Shown: in pieces, positions 1 through 6,419 of the stretch
Layout of the letters: every line of letters begins with the position of its first letter
How positions within the stretch are numbered: position 1 is the first letter of the stretch
From: Thermoplasmata archaeon
GTDB lineage: Archaea > Thermoplasmatota > Thermoplasmata > JAGHBH01
Direction of reading: 5' to 3'
Assembly: GCA_030673205.1 (NCBI GenBank)
Contig: DAOVJP010000066.1
Span: 1 to 7,181 of the forward strand
Length of the DNA: 7,181 nt
The notes under the pieces: generated by a model
The model's input: the letters and a program-made list of their open reading frames with translations, nothing else
Told to the model about the DNA's origin: nothing
Databases searched by the model: none
Made by a program: the position numbers and the translations under genes

Positions 1-1
1 C

Positions 2-355
2 ATTCGCATAGACCACAACAGCACCGTGAGCACTATCAGCAAGAAGGACAAGGACACGGCAACAGTGGAATTCAGGTTCACGGCCAGTTATTCTTCTGCG
101 GGCATCATTTCCATAGAGGGTATCCTGACATACAAGGGAGATGCGAATGCCCTCGTATCCGAGTGGAGCGAGAAGAGAAAGATGCCGGATAATGCGGCGC
201 GGGAGATACACTCGGCCATAATGGGCCATTGCCTCACCGAAGCGGTGATCCTGGCGAGGGATGTACGCCTCCCCCCACCCATTCCTTTTCCACAGGTGAA
301 CCTCCCCGGAGGGCAAGGAAAGAAGAAGCTCATCCCGGGCCCAGAGGTGATGTAG
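2..355 (+). CDS. Conserved archaeal small protein, SecB-like in outline, 5' end outside window
   Basis: The open frame reaches the left edge of the window without a stop. A GTG at 26 could start a 109-residue protein, but the codons before it (IRIDHNST) resemble the N-terminal strand of archaeal homologues as I remember them, so the gene probably begins upstream. The visible part has alternating beta-strand segments (VEFRFTASYSSAGIISIEGI), an Asp/Glu-containing helical stretch ending near SAIMGHCLTEAVILARD, and a characteristic RLPPPIPFPQVNL end followed by a short Lys/Gly tail. The strand-helix order and the Pro-rich PxVN end recall the SecB chaperone fold, but this is inference from pattern only. 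No catalytic residues are recognisable and the function is unknown. The next gene follows directly, and its coding region appears to begin at this gene's stop codon, so the two are probably co-transcribed. Confidence 0.65.
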   Translation: MRIDHNSTVSTISKKDKDTATVEFRFTASYSSAGIISIEGILTYKGDANALVSEWSEKRKMPDNAAREIHSAIMGHCLTEAVILARDVRLPPPIPFPQVNLPGGQGKKKLIPGPEVM

Positions 356-1218
356 GCACGAGAAGCCCCGGGGAGCTTGCAGCGTTTGCATCGCTGTTAG
401 AGTGCTCCGTGGACAAACCGGGCAACATCGGACCGGGACAGGATTTTAGCGACACTACCTATTCTGATTTCTTAGTTTCGATACACATTATCGGGAAGCA
501 TGCCGAACTGGTCTCTCTGGGCAAAGAGACGTTCGGAGAGGGCATATTGGGATATGTGCGGGAGTCCTTGGAGGAGTTGGGAATGAATGCCCATCTGGGC
601 ACGGCGCTCCTTCTCATGCCGTTGACCAAAACCGCATCCGGGCTGACCTTGCCCACATCCACAAATATTCTGAGGGAGAGGCTCAGGAGCGTGCTGGATG
701 AGGCTGGAGAAGCAGAGTCCATCTTGGTGTGCAGGGCCATAAAGGAGATGTCTCCAGCAGGCCTTCGCGACCCCTATTTTGTTCAAACCTCCATCGAGGA
801 GATGGCAAAGAGCATAGAGAAAGAAGGCATAGCCTATAGAGAATGGATGAACAGAGGAGCTGACCTTGATGGAGTGGCCAAGGAGACGACAGAAGGATAT
901 CCCCGGGTGTTCCGATACGCCGAGAGTATGCTCCTGAAAGGCGCTATTCGCAAGAACATCCTTTCCACATATCTGGAGATATTATCTGAGGGGATGGACA
1001 CCCTCGTGCTGGGGACCAGGGGAGAGGAGGTGGCCGGGAGGATATGTGCGATGGCTCACGGGGCCCTTAAAGCGCGTAGCACAGCGGTTGGGACGTTCGA
1101 GGACCGTGTTCAGGAACTCAACCGATATTGTGTGGAGGAGGATGCTAATCCAGGCACCACAGCGGACCTGGTGGCCGCCTCCATCTATGTAGCTCTTCTA
1201 TGTGGTGGAAGGCCATGA
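352..1218 (+). CDS. CitG-like triphosphoribosyl-dephospho-CoA synthase family protein
   Basis: In citrate lyase systems CitG joins ATP and dephospho-CoA to make the precursor of the prosthetic group. Archaeal homologues occur without citrate lyase and their substrate is not established. Counting from 352, the roughly 288-residue all-helical protein shows the family landmarks: an N-terminal helix ending LLECS, then DKPGN (residues 21-25), DFSDTTYSDF, NAHLGTALLL (79-88, the family's N-x-H-x-G-T block) and a C-terminal NPGTTADLVAASIY block (266-279). Family homology begins around 352-360, yet no ATG, GTG or TTG lies there in this frame. The nearest options are TTG at 229, deep inside the previous gene, and GTG at 409, which would remove the conserved first helix. 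I place the start at the homology boundary. The stop overlaps the start of the next gene (ATGA at 1215), indicating translational coupling. The family call is firm; the substrate and the exact start are not. Confidence 0.8.
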   Translation, partial: VGTRSPGELAAFASLLECSVDKPGNIGPGQDFSDTTYSDFLVSIHIIGKHAELVSLGKETFGEGILGYVRESLEELGMNAHLGTALLLMPLTKTASGLTLPTSTNILRERLRSVLDEAGEAESILVCRAIKEMSPAGLRDPYFVQTSIEEMAKSIEKEGIAYREWMNRGADLDGVAKETTEGYPRVFRYAESMLLKGAIRKNILSTYLEILSEGMDTLVLGTRGEEVAGRICAMAHGALKARSTAVGTFEDRVQELNRYCVEEDANPGTTADLVAASIYVALLCGGRP

Positions 1219-1955
1219 TGGAATGGAGGGAATGGCTGTCTCAACTGGCCCCTGGAGGATACGAGGCCATCCTCACTATCCGCTTGGACGGAAGGGACAA
1301 CGCCTCGGCCGTGGGTGTGGAATGGGATGGTCATTTTTTCTCTATCAGACTCTTTCATGGCAGTGATACATACGCGGGTGTGTGCTTATCGGAGCATTTC
1401 GGCCTATGCTTCTTCCCACCGGACAACATTCTTCCCATTTTGAAAGCGGCCCTCTTGGGTTATGGCAGTGAAGAAGAAGAGTTCGGACCAGAGGAATACA
1501 CCGGCATAGAGGGGGAGCCAGGTGGGAGTGTGGGGGAGATAGGAGGAGGGGAAGCGGGGGCGATGGAAGGAGTGAGAGGAGAGATGGAGGAGATGGGAGA
1601 CGGGACGTTAGAGAGAACACCTGTCCTGTCCTCTTCCCCTGCAAGAATGGTATGTGCGGTGGTCGGGAGAGAGAGGGGCGTGGTGGATGATGAGGTGGGC
1701 GAGACCGCTATCCTTGCGATAAAGGCTAGGCCAGAGGCAGGCGAGGCCACAGAGATATTCGTTCCCCCCGGGATCGGTTGTCATCCAGTGTTGGTAGCGG
1801 CCTCGGCGGCCACCAGGGCCATGTTCCTATATGCGCGGGGAGACAAAGGGCAGGCTTCTTCATGGAAAGATAGGGCCAATGTTATACTGGAAAAGTTGGA
1901 AGGCTGTGAGGTTGAGAAGAATATTTTACAGGAAGCCATGGCGAGGATGGGTTGA
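1215..1955 (+). CDS. DUF447 family protein, probable flavin-binding split-barrel, with acidic linker
   Basis: The N-terminal half (about residues 14-82 from the ATG at 1215) has the DUF447 pattern: YEAILTIRLDGRDNASAVGVEWDG, then IRLFHGSDTYAGVCLSEHFGLCF. These proteins are distant relatives of FMN-binding pyridoxamine-phosphate-oxidase-like split barrels; the reaction is unknown. The C-terminal half (about 140-246) continues the family with a strand-rich segment (MVCAVVGRE, ETAILAIKARPE), a helix rich in Ala (PVLVAASAATRAMFLYARG) and a final helix. Between the halves, residues 84-135 are almost entirely Gly, Glu and Met, an unstructured insertion that makes the protein (246 residues) longer than the roughly 190 I remember for the family. 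Starts at 1200, 1215 and 1218 are possible. I prefer 1215 because its ATGA overlaps the stop of the CitG-like gene and GGTGG/GGAAGG lies just upstream. Same operon as the CitG-like gene. Confidence 0.75.
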   Translation: MMEWREWLSQLAPGGYEAILTIRLDGRDNASAVGVEWDGHFFSIRLFHGSDTYAGVCLSEHFGLCFFPPDNILPILKAALLGYGSEEEEFGPEEYTGIEGEPGGSVGEIGGGEAGAMEGVRGEMEEMGDGTLERTPVLSSSPARMVCAVVGRERGVVDDEVGETAILAIKARPEAGEATEIFVPPGIGCHPVLVAASAATRAMFLYARGDKGQASSWKDRANVILEKLEGCEVEKNILQEAMARMG

Positions 1956-2011
1956 CCCTCACACAACGTTATCTATCGGAACTCGGTACTACTTTCTATT
2001 CCCCCTTGTCT
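1956..2011. other. Convergent intergenic spacer
   Basis: These 56 bp separate the stop of the DUF447 gene (+) from the stop of the large coiled-coil gene (-). On the + strand the second half is pyrimidine-rich (ACTTTCTATTCCCCCTTGTC), which could help end transcription of the left operon in an archaeon, but there is no clean T-run and no clear hairpin. Nothing comparable serves the minus-strand gene. Confidence 0.4.
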
Positions 2012-4621
2012 CTACCGTATGTGGTCCAGGCTGAAAGACCCTATGTTTATGCTCTGCTTGCTATGGGTGTACTCCACAAAAGAACGGGACTGGACATCCC
2101 CTATGCCCTGGATAGCGAGGTATGACTTTAATTGCTCTGACTTGAAATCTATGGTCCCGTCCATCGTATGACTTATGGACTGTATCTCCTCATCCTTATG
2201 CATCCCTTTCTCGATAGCATACATGGAAACGGCCTTGTCCCTCTTTCTCCTCCCCGTGAACGGCTGGAGGAATTTGAACGCCTCGGTGGCGCCCATATAC
2301 GCCACCAGAGTGGACACTGAGCGGAAGGCTAAACGATAGTATTTGTGCTCTTTCTTGAGTTCCTTGCACACCTTATCCACGGCTTTCAATATCTCTTTCG
2401 TCTCCGTTATATCCGAGATATATATGGTGTTGGGGTCGTCCTCCTCTTCCCCCATGGATATGGAATATGTATCTATGTATTTCACAAGCCCCATCTTTTC
2501 GTATTCCTCGTATCCGGATATGACAAAGCTCATCTCTTCACGTACCTCGGACGGGCTCTTGTCGGTGACGATCCACACCGCCGGGATGCCCTTCTTCAAA
2601 CCCTCCGCGAGGAACACGTCCATGAGGGTCTCTTTACCCATGAATGGAGGTCCGTATATGGCGACATTGGAGCCGAATGGCATTCCTCCCAGCATCAGAT
2701 CGTCCAGACGCTGGACGCCGAGTTTCACCTTCTCTATCTTCCACTCTATCTTCCTATCCTCTTCCCTGGCCTCCAACTCGTCCTCTATGACGCCCTTCTC
2801 CCTGTACTTGAGTTCCTCCTCCTTCGCCCTCATATACTTCTCTTTCGCCTTGAGCTCCCTCTCCTTATCCGCTATATCGTGCTTCAAAGCCTCTAGTCGC
2901 TTCTGGGCGTCTTGTTGGTCCAGCGTGCCAATGCCCTTCTTTGCTTCCTCCACTTTCCTGTGCTCTGCCTCTATGAGCTTCTCCCTGTGCATCAGGTCCT
3001 CTTCTCTCCGAAGCAGCTCTTCTTCCTTGAAGGCCACGCTCTCTCTGAGCTTCATTATTTCTTCATCTTTCATGGCGGCGTTCCGTTTCAGGTCATCGAC
3101 CTCGCTAATCCTGAGGCTGCACTCCTTCTCTTGGTTCGCCAGTTCCTTCTCTCGTATAGCTAGTTCCTGGTTCACCACCCCTTCGTCCATTCCCGAGTGT
3201 TTGAGCTGTTCTGCCATTTGACCCTTTTCAAGGATCGCTTCTTCCAGTTTTTTTTCCGCTTCCGCCTTCTCGTTCAACAACAGGTTCTTCTCATCTTGCC
3301 AGGCCTGCTCCATCTCTGCACTTCCGCTACCTCCCAGGCCTTCCCCTCCCATCTCCCTCAAGAGTATTCCCTCGCCGCTTGCCAGAGCTTCCTCCTTCTG
3401 CAGGAGGGTCTTCTCCTTTATGCCCAGCTCCTTTTTCATCTCAATGAGCTCCAGTTCCTTGGCCATGACCTCCTTCTCATCCGGGGCTAGGTTCTCTATC
3501 TTCTTTTCCAGCTCCTCCTTGAGTGTCTTGACCTCCATCTCTGTTTCCCTTAACTTTATCTCTAGTTTCTCCTTCACCATGGCCTGTTTATCCAGCATCG
3601 ACTGGAGCTTAGCGGTGTCCTTTCCCTTCAGTTTCGCCTGTTGGGCTTTTATGTATTTCACAACAGCTACACTGCTCTTTTTGACGTTCTCAAGCTCCCG
3701 TTCCGTTTCCTCCCTCTTATTCATCTCCTCGGAAAGGCTATGCTTCAACGCAGCGTTCTCCGACACGACCTTGACCACATCGGTCTTGCCGGATTTTATT
3801 CCCTTCACAAGATTCTTTACCATGCCCTGGATGTCGCCTAGGCTCTCAGCATCGAAATGGATATCCTCTCCCGCTGTCTCCTCCTCCGGCTCCTCGGTCA
3901 GCCACTCTTCCAGACCCCCATCCGCATCTCCCGCAAGCCATTTCTTCAGGGCGCCCTGTCCCTCCTCTTTAGGGGCTGCATCGGCACTCGGTTTTCCCTC
4001 TTCCCCCTTGGCCTTTTCCTCCTTCTTTTCGCCCTCCTTCTCAGTTTTTTCCTCCTTTTTCCCTCCATCCATTTTAGATTTATCCTTTTTCCCCGACTCA
4101 GTTTTTTCCTTCTTATCCGGTGCCCCCGCGAGTGTCTCTTCCCCTCCACGTAGCCATGATTCCAGGGCGTCCCCTCCTTCATCATCTCCGGACAGCCAAT
4201 CTTCCAGATCCTCCTTCCCACCGCCCTTTTTCTCTTGTCCACCTGCCTTTTTCTTGTCCTCTTTCTTCGGTTTCCCCTTTGTTTCCCCCGTCCCTGCTTT
4301 TTGCTCTTCTTTTCCCTTCCCTTTTGCTTCCTCTTTCTTATCCTCTTCTTTTCCCTTCTCTGTCTTCCCTTCTACCGCCTTCTCTTCTTCTTTCTTATCC
4401 TCTTCTTCCCCAGCTTCTTTTTTCACTTTGTTCTGCGCCTGCAATATCACCCGGTCAGCCAGTTCTTCGTTGAAGCCATCCACGCCGAGGAGTTCTTCCA
4501 TCAAGGCGTCCTGTAAAAGGGACCAGCTAGTGAAGCCATTATCGTAAAGGGCTTCGGCCTTCGCCTTGTCCATTCCTCCTATCTTCTGAAATCCGGATAG
4601 TATCTCATCCTTGGGAGGCAT
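2012..4621 (-). CDS. HhH - coiled-coil - KaiC/RadA-like protein with degenerate ATPase motifs
   Basis: An 869-residue multidomain protein. Residues 1-66 match a helix-hairpin-helix domain (KAEALYDNGFTSW, ELLGVDGFNEELADRVI), usual for DNA binding or protein contact. Residues 67-255 are Lys/Glu-rich and probably disordered, with four LxxWL motifs. Residues about 270-632 are a long coiled coil with many (K/R)E(K/E)xLxx heptads and a Gly-rich break at 424-435. Residues 633-869 resemble the KaiC/Rad55-like RecA-fold family: LGVQRLDDLMLGGMPFG, a Walker A-like GPPFMGKE (657-664), VTDKSP (685-690) and RLAFRSVSTL (763-772). The Thr/Ser after the Walker Lys is Glu664, KaiC's catalytic EE is D687-K688, and the Walker B Asp is Arg767, so hydrolysis is unlikely although nucleotide binding is possible. 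I dimly recall GPPFxGKE in other euryarchaeal proteins. The end (YTHSKQSINIGSFSLDHIR) completes the domain, so the gene is intact. There is no signal peptide or membrane segment. It lies 148 bp downstream of DP1 on the same strand. Role unknown; chromosome organisation or signalling is possible. Confidence 0.8.
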   Translation of the reverse strand: MPPKDEILSGFQKIGGMDKAKAEALYDNGFTSWSLLQDALMEELLGVDGFNEELADRVILQAQNKVKKEAGEEEDKKEEEKAVEGKTEKGKEEDKKEEAKGKGKEEQKAGTGETKGKPKKEDKKKAGGQEKKGGGKEDLEDWLSGDDEGGDALESWLRGGEETLAGAPDKKEKTESGKKDKSKMDGGKKEEKTEKEGEKKEEKAKGEEGKPSADAAPKEEGQGALKKWLAGDADGGLEEWLTEEPEEETAGEDIHFDAESLGDIQGMVKNLVKGIKSGKTDVVKVVSENAALKHSLSEEMNKREETERELENVKKSSVAVVKYIKAQQAKLKGKDTAKLQSMLDKQAMVKEKLEIKLRETEMEVKTLKEELEKKIENLAPDEKEVMAKELELIEMKKELGIKEKTLLQKEEALASGEGILLREMGGEGLGGSGSAEMEQAWQDEKNLLLNEKAEAEKKLEEAILEKGQMAEQLKHSGMDEGVVNQELAIREKELANQEKECSLRISEVDDLKRNAAMKDEEIMKLRESVAFKEEELLRREEDLMHREKLIEAEHRKVEEAKKGIGTLDQQDAQKRLEALKHDIADKERELKAKEKYMRAKEEELKYREKGVIEDELEAREEDRKIEWKIEKVKLGVQRLDDLMLGGMPFGSNVAIYGPPFMGKETLMDVFLAEGLKKGIPAVWIVTDKSPSEVREEMSFVISGYEEYEKMGLVKYIDTYSISMGEEEDDPNTIYISDITETKEILKAVDKVCKELKKEHKYYRLAFRSVSTLVAYMGATEAFKFLQPFTGRRKRDKAVSMYAIEKGMHKDEEIQSISHTMDGTIDFKSEQLKSYLAIQGIGDVQSRSFVEYTHSKQSINIGSFSLDHIR
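3881..4207 (-). repeat. Four copies of a short LxxWL(x)G-acidic motif within the disordered region
   Basis: The encoded protein repeats one short motif four times in a Lys/Glu-rich background: LEDWLSGDDEG (residues 139-149), LESWLRGGEE (153-162), LKKWLAGDADG (225-235) and LEEWLTEEPEE (237-247). They come as two close pairs separated by about 60 residues. These are the only Trp residues between Trp33 in the N-terminal domain and the coiled coil, and the hydrophobic L-W-L core stands out from its surroundings. This pattern is typical of short linear motifs that fold on a partner; the partner is unknown. Confidence 0.6.
4333..4407 (-). repeat. Direct repeat of 18 bp, 57 bp apart, in the Lys/Glu-rich coding segment
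   Basis: The + strand string CTTTCTTATCCTCTTCTT occurs at 4333-4350 and again at 4390-4407. The 57-bp period is 19 codons and preserves the frame, giving EEDKKEE twice (residues 73-79 and 92-98). The surrounding 4000-4420 stretch is almost pure pyrimidine on the + strand (polypurine on the coding strand). This looks like growth of a low-complexity linker by local duplication rather than a mobile element. Confidence 0.5.
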
Positions 4622-4769
4622 TCCCTTCGTCTTTGTTATCTTCGCTTTCGGGTTCGTTCCTTTCCACTCCTTTTGCGCGCATGCGGCATGAGAGGAGGAG
4701 CCGCTATATCAACAGGGCTAAAGCACCTCTTTTCTATTAAGTCTTATTCATGAATATGAATACCGAGGG
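4622..4769 (-). promoter_or_regulatory. Spacer between DP1 and the coiled-coil gene, possible promoter
   Basis: This 148-bp gap on the minus strand is large for this compact region, so the downstream gene may have its own promoter. Reading the minus strand, TGATATAG (+ strand 4704-4711) is the best TATA-like element and would put a transcription start near 4680, leaving a leader of about 60 nt. A second A/T-rich stretch (CTTAATAGAAA) lies upstream near 4733-4743. A weak ribosome site (GAAGGGA) directly precedes the ATG at 4621. The 12-bp palindrome described separately sits at the DP1 end of the gap. All of this is consensus matching by eye. Confidence 0.3.
4745..4762. repeat. Perfect 12-bp palindrome TATTCATGAATA plus an extra TGAATA
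   Basis: TATTCATGAATA at 4745-4756 equals its own reverse complement and is followed directly by another TGAATA (4757-4762), giving one inverted and one direct copy of a 6-bp half site. It lies 8 bp beyond the DP1 stop and upstream of the coiled-coil gene's possible TATA elements. A dimeric regulator site is one reading; chance in A/T-rich spacer DNA is another. Confidence 0.35.
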
Positions 4770-6419
4770 CTAGAGGAAATCGAATACCCTGCACTCCAGG
4801 CTTTGGAGGTTCACCACAGGGAGCTTTGCGGGGACTGGATTGAAGTTATGCATCTTTTGGTAAGAGGTCTGGTCCTGCCAGGTGGAGGAGTTTATCAGCA
4901 GTACACCTCTATAGAGTTCCATCCCCGCAGAATGGACATGTCCAGTGACGAATATATCTGGTATATCGCGGATTATCATATGGTCCTCGTTCTCCGGGGC
5001 CAGGGGCGTTTTGGAGCCGTATATGGGCGCCATGTGCCGTCGTTGGAGCATTATCCGCATGGCTTCCAGGGGATGCTCGTAGGTCAACCCGGGTACCGCG
5101 CTGAGTAGGTCGTCCATGCTCCTTCCATGGTATGCCAGCACTTTCACCCCCTCCAGGGAGAACGAAGAGGGGTTACTAAGGAACCTGGCGTTCACCCCGT
5201 GATCGGTGAATATCTCCTGTAGAGGAGCGGCCAGAGCTGGTTGCGGCTCCGCAGGGCGCACCGCATCATGGTTGCCAGGCATGAGAATGATCTCTAGATG
5301 ATCCGGGAGATAGGAGAACAGTCGGGCCAGCTCTTCATACTGTTTGCCTATGTCGTGTATGACCAGCTCTTCCTCCTGCTTTGGATATATGCCTATCCCG
5401 TCCACCAGGTCCCCTGCTACGACCAGGTATTTGATCAGTCCGGCCCATTCTTCGTCGCCCCCGCTACCGCGCATGAATTCCACGAATCGTTTCCAAGCTT
5501 CACCCAGGAAAGTGTCGCTTCCCACATGGATATCGGAGCAGAAGGCCGCCGCCACAGGATATTCTGCTTTCTTCCGCTTTCTTCCGATGGGTATGTCCGG
5601 GAAGACTATCTCCTCCGCCCTCAGGCCCCCCCGGTTGTCACGTTTGCCTGCGACGCCTATCACCTCATCGTGTACGAGAGTTGTACGGGCCAGGTCGGAA
5701 TCCTTTGGGATGAACACCGTGATGACCCCCGTGTCATCCTCCAGGTCCACCATCTTGTTGCCAGCTTTTGTTGTGGAGCACTCCTTCACCATCCCTATCA
5801 GCCGTAACTCCGCAGCATGGGGGTCCAACTGGCTGATCTTCGCGGCAGGGCTGTATCCTCGGTGCTTTCTTATCATCTCTCGAAGGGTGGAATAGCGGTC
5901 GTTGAAATAGTGTTGAAAACCGCTTATATCCCCTGAGGAGGTGGAGCAGCCAGTGATGTCGAACGTAACCTCCAGGTTCGACCCCAATCCACGAGCCGGG
6001 AAATCAGCGGTCCCGTCCGGTATCCCATTCAGGTCCAGTAGGTGGGGATGTTCTTTCCCTTCCCCGCCCCTTTCTCTTCCTCCCAGTTCTATATCCGCCT
6101 CTTCCCCCTTCTCCTCCCATTCCTCTTCTTCCTCGTTCCTCTCTCCTCCCTTCTCTTCTCCCCCAGCAGGCGGCTCCGCGCTCACCGGCGACTCTTGAAC
6201 TTCCTCTTCCTCCTTGGGTGGAGGGGGTGAAGGGCCCAGTATGCCATCTATCACATCGTGGGTGAGAAAGAGGGTTCCCTCGGGAAGGGCCGCGAGAACC
6301 TGTTCGGCATTGCTCAGCGGATCCTTCGAATCCAGCAGCCGCTCCCCTGCCTGGGCGGTGACCAGAATACCTCTGGAAGTGAATAGATCAAGTACCTTTC
6401 TCTGCACCTCCGACCCCAT
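4770..6419 (-). CDS. polB: Family-D DNA polymerase small subunit DP1 (3'-5' exonuclease)
   Basis: DP1 pairs with the large catalytic subunit DP2 to form the archaeal replicative polymerase PolD and supplies the proofreading exonuclease. The 549-residue product has the small N-terminal helical domain (about 1-60), an acidic Pro/Glu/Gly linker (about 62-125), an OB-fold segment (about 203-275, ELRLIGMVKECS to VITVFIPKD) and a calcineurin-like phosphoesterase domain (about 288-549). All metal-binding motifs are intact: SDIHVGS (295-301), GDLVDG (336-341), GNHD (382-385), YHGRS (430-434) and GHVHS (493-497). The nuclease should therefore be active, unlike the inactive small subunits of eukaryotic polymerases. 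The ATG at 6417-6419 begins the expected N-terminal domain (MGSEVQRKVLDLF); there is no clear ribosome site. The length is near the lower part of the range I remember for euryarchaeal DP1. The large subunit is not in this window. It is divergent from the dCMP deaminase gene and followed by the coiled-coil gene. Confidence 0.96.
   Translation of the reverse strand: MGSEVQRKVLDLFTSRGILVTAQAGERLLDSKDPLSNAEQVLAALPEGTLFLTHDVIDGILGPSPPPPKEEEEVQESPVSAEPPAGGEEKGGERNEEEEEWEEKGEEADIELGGRERGGEGKEHPHLLDLNGIPDGTADFPARGLGSNLEVTFDITGCSTSSGDISGFQHYFNDRYSTLREMIRKHRGYSPAAKISQLDPHAAELRLIGMVKECSTTKAGNKMVDLEDDTGVITVFIPKDSDLARTTLVHDEVIGVAGKRDNRGGLRAEEIVFPDIPIGRKRKKAEYPVAAAFCSDIHVGSDTFLGEAWKRFVEFMRGSGGDEEWAGLIKYLVVAGDLVDGIGIYPKQEEELVIHDIGKQYEELARLFSYLPDHLEIILMPGNHDAVRPAEPQPALAAPLQEIFTDHGVNARFLSNPSSFSLEGVKVLAYHGRSMDDLLSAVPGLTYEHPLEAMRIMLQRRHMAPIYGSKTPLAPENEDHMIIRDIPDIFVTGHVHSAGMELYRGVLLINSSTWQDQTSYQKMHNFNPVPAKLPVVNLQSLECRVFDFL

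Noticed and set aside
229..351. N-terminal extension of the CitG-like protein from TTG at 229
   Set aside because: This stretch is the out-of-frame reading of the upstream gene's conserved C-terminal part, is Pro/Arg/Gly-rich with no helix pattern, and would overlap that gene by 127 bp.
1975..2005. Terminator in the convergent spacer
   Set aside because: The region is pyrimidine-rich but has no uninterrupted T-run or convincing hairpin, so it is noted only as spacer content.
3881..4207. LxxWL repeats as PCNA-interacting (PIP) boxes
   Set aside because: PIP boxes follow Qxxhxx followed by two aromatics; these motifs lack the Gln and the aromatic pair.
2343..4547. Several long open frames on the + strand opposite the coiled-coil gene (292 and 375 codons among them)
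   Set aside because: They encode Ser/Phe/Leu-rich sequence that is the antisense reading of Glu/Lys-rich codons, with no family resemblance. The minus-strand gene has clear domains throughout.
4676..4690. GCGCGCATGCGGCATG stretch as an origin or binding site
   Set aside because: It contains only an 8-bp palindrome (CGCATGCG) and no repeated origin-recognition-like boxes, so chance is a sufficient explanation.
5298..5895. Open frames of 169 and 183 codons on the + strand opposite DP1
   Set aside because: They are antisense shadows of the DP1 OB-fold and phosphoesterase regions; DP1 motifs are all intact on the minus strand.
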